Made by a program: the position numbers and the translations under genes. A stretch of 64,000 bases of DNA from Patiria pectinifera. Lineage: Eukaryota > Echinodermata > Asteroidea > Valvatida > Asterinidae. The stretch is from positions 16,701,281 through 16,765,280 of the forward strand of contig CM057144.1 of assembly GCA_029964075.1 (NCBI GenBank), given 5' to 3'. This document shows positions 60,291-64,000 of this stretch, one piece after another. Position 1 is the stretch's first letter, and each line of letters starts with the position of its first letter. The notes below the pieces were generated by a model. The model was not told the origin of the DNA and searched no databases. It worked only from the letters and a program-made list of their open reading frames with translations.

Positions 60291-61489
60291 TTAACGGTGA
60301 GGGATTTTTAGTTGGTGAGGGATTTAAGGGGAGGGTAAGGTGTGAGCATTAATAGATAAAAATCCCATGCACCTTAGTAGCAAGATGGTGTTGGTTGTGA
60401 AATATTTACATATCAAAATTTTACGAACAATCCACTGCCTTCAATCTCAATTTTTTTGAATTTCTCTATTTCAGTGTAATAATTCAAGATTTCAAGTTTT
60501 GTCTAACTTTCAGGTCAAGATTTCAAGTTTTGTCTAACTTTCAGGTCGTGACCTCAAAACAGTCTTTTAGGGCAACCTGTGATTCAATTTTGGAAAAAAA
60601 TTAGATTGGAAGAATCTGAGAAAATTAATTTGGAATCCTTTAGACAAAATAAGTCGTATATACGCATTCTCAAATCGCACACACACATTTTGCAAATTCT
60701 GGCATGGTCACAAACATGTCCTGCAAAACAAATGGTAACCACGTAACACAAGAACTCTCACTCTTTTGCTTTGGTTGTGACTTGATAAAAACACGGCCAG
60801 TAAAATTGCTCAATATGCTAAATTCTGCATCATGTGAAAAACAAATCTCCCTGGTTGGAACTGATGTGAGCTAAGACTACTCAGATTGAATTTTAAACTT
60901 ACCGAATTTTATACTTTTGTAAAATGGAAAATCGAATATTTGGTTTCACTTTTTGATACCATTTTGATTATTCCACTTTGTGTGCCTCAGACGATCTGTC
61001 TGTTTCCGTTTTCCTCCTTTTTAAATTTTCTTTTATCAAGATGAGAATACAAAAATTGTGTGTATGAAAAAAACGAAGAAACCTGTAAACAAATCTGGAT
61101 GCAAAAAGCTCAAAATGATTTAAAATTCAAGCACAGAAAAGCCAAAAGCAGCTCCGAAGCATAAAAATTAAAACTTGCAAAGCAGATGATGGTATAATAA
61201 ACAAGAGCAAAAACAATTCCACTTAATACTATTTTTGCTAAAATAAAAAAAAAAGCTTTACATATGTCAAGAACTACAGGCAGGTAAAGGTTCCCAGAGA
61301 GAACATTGCGAAGAAACCCACAAGCCCAGCATCTTTAAGGTCATGAGCTTCATTACTCGAAGAAACACCGGCAGGACCCTCAACCAACAATATACGGATT
61401 TGACAAGGTTTCTCGCAGAAAAGGTAACCTTCACCACTGAAGCATCATGCCAACGCAGCCAGGGACAATCTCTCCAAGACTTTCATCTT

Positions 61490-61640
61490 TTACATGCATA
61501 AATCTATGTGTAACTGCACATGTGTTTAAACCCTGACTGTGTGTTCTCAGGCAAGACATTTTACTACAATGACCTCTCTCCACCAAGGAGTATTCTGCTG
61601 ATTTTGAACTGTTGTAGAACACTGCTCTCATTGTGAATTC
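61490..61640 (+). repeat. diverged copy of the 60010-60290 repeat
   Basis: GTTCTCAGGCAAGACATTTT, ACTACAATGACCTCTCTCC and GTTGTAGAACACTGCTCTCA correspond in order to blocks of the repeat at 60010-60290, with a deletion in the middle. Confidence 0.4.
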
Positions 61641-64000
61641 GAGACAGGGATATAAAGTTCCAAAAAAGTATTACCTTTTTATTTTTGATAAAAAAGTGGG
61701 TCAGAATATACTAAAAGCATGTGCATGCATATGCAGCAATCACACCAATACAACGACACATCAAATTTCTGCCATTGCAAAAAACAAATTGGAATATACT
61801 TGCAAATAAAAAAAGCCAATAAAAAGTAAGCACTGAATGCTATGCGATACGTGAGCCTGTGAAGCACAAAACTCTGTGCAATGCGTGGAATTTGCGAGTG
61901 CAACCTGCCAGTGCACTATGATGCAACAGCAAAAGCTTGCAAATTAAAAAAGAGAAATTAAGCCAAATGCATGTATTTGCAGAGAAATCAGAGTACAAAA
62001 CAAAATCAACCACGCTGTGATTCGGTGCGATTCATAGTTTCTAACCTCCATCCAGGATTTCTAAGCGATGGGCTGAACCAGGTCGTCGTAAAGATATAGA
62101 ACGTAGAAGAAAATACAATGATGGAAAAAATATACATATCTGAAGTTAATATTATTTAAAGCTTTGTAAATATTTGCATGGTTTATAGTAAGCCTGGTTT
62201 AACGGAAATGAATGGGTCAACGTGGCAAACATGCATGAAGTTTGGGAATGAAAATAAAAACCTTGTTTTTACTTCTGCAACCTTATGCATGTTTGCTGGA
62301 TAAATAAAATGTTGATGGGTCATCCAAAAACAAGGTCGAAATTGCAAAGCTTGAAAAACCACCGTCTGACACAAATGCGTCGATAAACTTATTCAAGTAA
62401 ATTGTTGTTTTTTTAATTGTAGATTTAATGCTCTTTCGTTAACAGTCAATCTGGTGATGAAATCTACCATTTCCAGTTTTGCAATTTTGGCCCAAGTTTC
62501 TTCTGACCCAGCAACAAACGTGTAACCTTTCCAAAAGTACTTGCCAAAAGATCATCCCTGATAGTCAAGTGATTCTGTATTCAAGATCTTTCTGTTATTT
62601 GTATTAAAATGTAAATCACAATTTCGTACCAAAGCTTTACTTTACCAACATAAAAATATTTTCAAAATTTGCTGGAATGCAAGTTGAGGGTTTAAACCTC
62701 TAAACTCTGTTTGGAAGGAAAAACAAAATGTAGATGTGAACTTTACATTTTATGGGTTAACTTTTTTTGGCAAGCGCTTTTGTAAAGCGTCAATGTTTTG
62801 GCTGATCAGTAACACCTACCTTGCACTGTTTTGTTTTTGTTGACGTGCAATAGTTTCCAGAGGGTGGTGCATGCATTGTAGGAAAGTGAATCGCCAGAGG
62901 GAGTCAGCACAGTGCAGAGAATGGCAGCATCCGTGCATCAGCCAATAGTAAGCAGAGAATGTGAGGCGGTTATCATTAAATAAGCGGGGGTGGCATGTTG
63001 GTGGATGCAGGGAGAGGTATAAAATATACAAAAAACAAAAGTTAGTTATTCAATTTGAGTAAGTGCAGAACACTATTAGTTTCAAACACCGGTAATTTTA
63101 GCAAGTTTTCAAAAACACTGCAATCGTAGGTTATTCCTGTTTTGTTTTTGTCAAAAAAGTTAGTTGTCCCGCCATTTCGAGCCTAACAGGATTTTTCTCT
63201 AAGACCTTTTTACAATTTTTGGACATCTTGTTGGAGAATGAAAATAAAAAATACGTGTTGGCAATTGATCAGTTTTTGAGTAATACGTTGAAAAGATACT
63301 TCTTCATTTTGAAAAAAAAACAACAGTTTTTCAAATTTTCTTTTTTAAGTACTTCGGGTGACAACTTTTGATAGCCAATATTAAATGAACAGTTTGTTGT
63401 GATCCAATGTTTTAAATAGAACAAAATCTAGTTAAATTAAAACACAACAAAACTGAACAACTGTAAACTCGAAAGACATGCACAGCAAAATATGAAACTA
63501 CATGGCTCATGCAGATGAATTTGAAAAATGAATGACTGTGAAAAAGCACTTAAGCGAAGCTACATGAGTATAAACAAAAAACTGTATGGATTCTTATGAA
63601 AATTAAATCACCTTTTTTTTGGCTGTGAATTAGGAGTATCCATCATTATTCATTGGAGTAGAGATAAGTTTGTTATAGCTCCGATCCAAATAAAAACATG
63701 ATTACCTTGCAAAGTTTAACATTATGGGTTTGGTCAATGACACAACTATCTACATATTGAATTAAATACCAAAGAAAAAATGTCGCTAAAAAAAGGCAAA
63801 AATGTTACAGCCCTTTATAAGAAATTGAAAAAAATGTTTGAAACATCAAACGTCTTTTCCTGAAATTGTAAATCTTTGAGAGTAACAATAGTCGCCCTCT
63901 AAAGTCTCTTGTGCATGACCTATAGATGGCGTCATGCACAAGGTCAACCTATAACAAATTTACTGTAACATTTTTGCATAGATATACCCACAACCACACC

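Larger units (their letters stand above)
59832..64000. other. 5' region or introns of the ERICH6-like gene
   Basis: Four kilobases with no exon I can support firmly. It contains G-runs at about 59977-59990, two related dispersed repeats (60010-60290 and 61490-61640), a 31-bp direct duplication at about 60485-60546 and AT-rich DNA. A strong-looking minus-strand donor at about 62816-62821 has no matching upstream acceptor that I could see. Confidence 0.4.

Noticed and set aside
62046-62072. A 27-base upstream exon of the ERICH6-like gene (minus strand, HRLEILDG)
   Set aside because: Splice sites and phase fit, but the exon is tiny, the donor (gttaga) is weak and I could not match the peptide to the family with confidence.

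Overview
The window is nuclear DNA of an animal. Its genes are split by short introns with GT-AG (once GC-AG) boundaries, they encode metazoan proteins (IFT81, PARL, COG3, a GPR119-like receptor, an EPSTI1-like protein, a BTBD17-like protein, an ERICH6/FAM194 protein), and the non-coding DNA is AT-rich and full of dispersed repeats. The deuterostome gene set and a pearl/Tsp-type tandem-core element suggest a marine invertebrate deuterostome, perhaps an echinoderm. That taxonomic guess is inference. No prokaryotic or viral genes were seen.

Layout. 98-2141 (+): last exons of an EPSTI1-like gene ending in a CUE-like domain. 5273-7275 (-): two-exon BTB-BACK gene like BTBD17. 9111-14942 (+): complete 13-coding-exon IFT81, head-to-head with the BTB gene. 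16447-20213 (-): complete PARL mitochondrial rhomboid protease, tail-to-tail with IFT81 and head-to-head with COG3. 20562-29448 (+): COG3 Golgi tether subunit, complete except for a very short last exon. 35622-36698 (+): intronless class A GPCR close to GPR119. 37-49 kb: gene-poor. 48.9-55.1 kb: a satellite array of about 33 units of 186-187 bp with a visible four-unit higher-order repeat. 56709-59831 (-): 3' exons of an ERICH6/FAM194-domain gene whose 5' part lies further right or outside the window.

How the genes relate. There is no operon. IFT81 acts in cilia, PARL in the mitochondrial inner membrane, COG3 in Golgi retrograde transport. Two head-to-head pairs (BTBD17-like/IFT81 and PARL/COG3) probably share promoter regions. 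EPSTI1, COG3 and an ERICH6-family gene also lie together on human chromosome 13q14 (ERICH6B next to COG3), so this window seems to keep an old linkage.

Repeats found by eye include: a 140-144 bp MITE family with 13-bp inverted ends and 6-bp target duplications (three copies); a tRNA-derived SINE family (two copies); a pearl/HINE-like element with a 145-bp core repeated five times, each carrying nuclear-receptor half-sites; an unnamed dispersed repeat of about 130 bp (four copies); and several intronic minisatellites. All coordinates were read by hand, and splice sites were chosen by GT/AG, phase and protein similarity remembered from the families.
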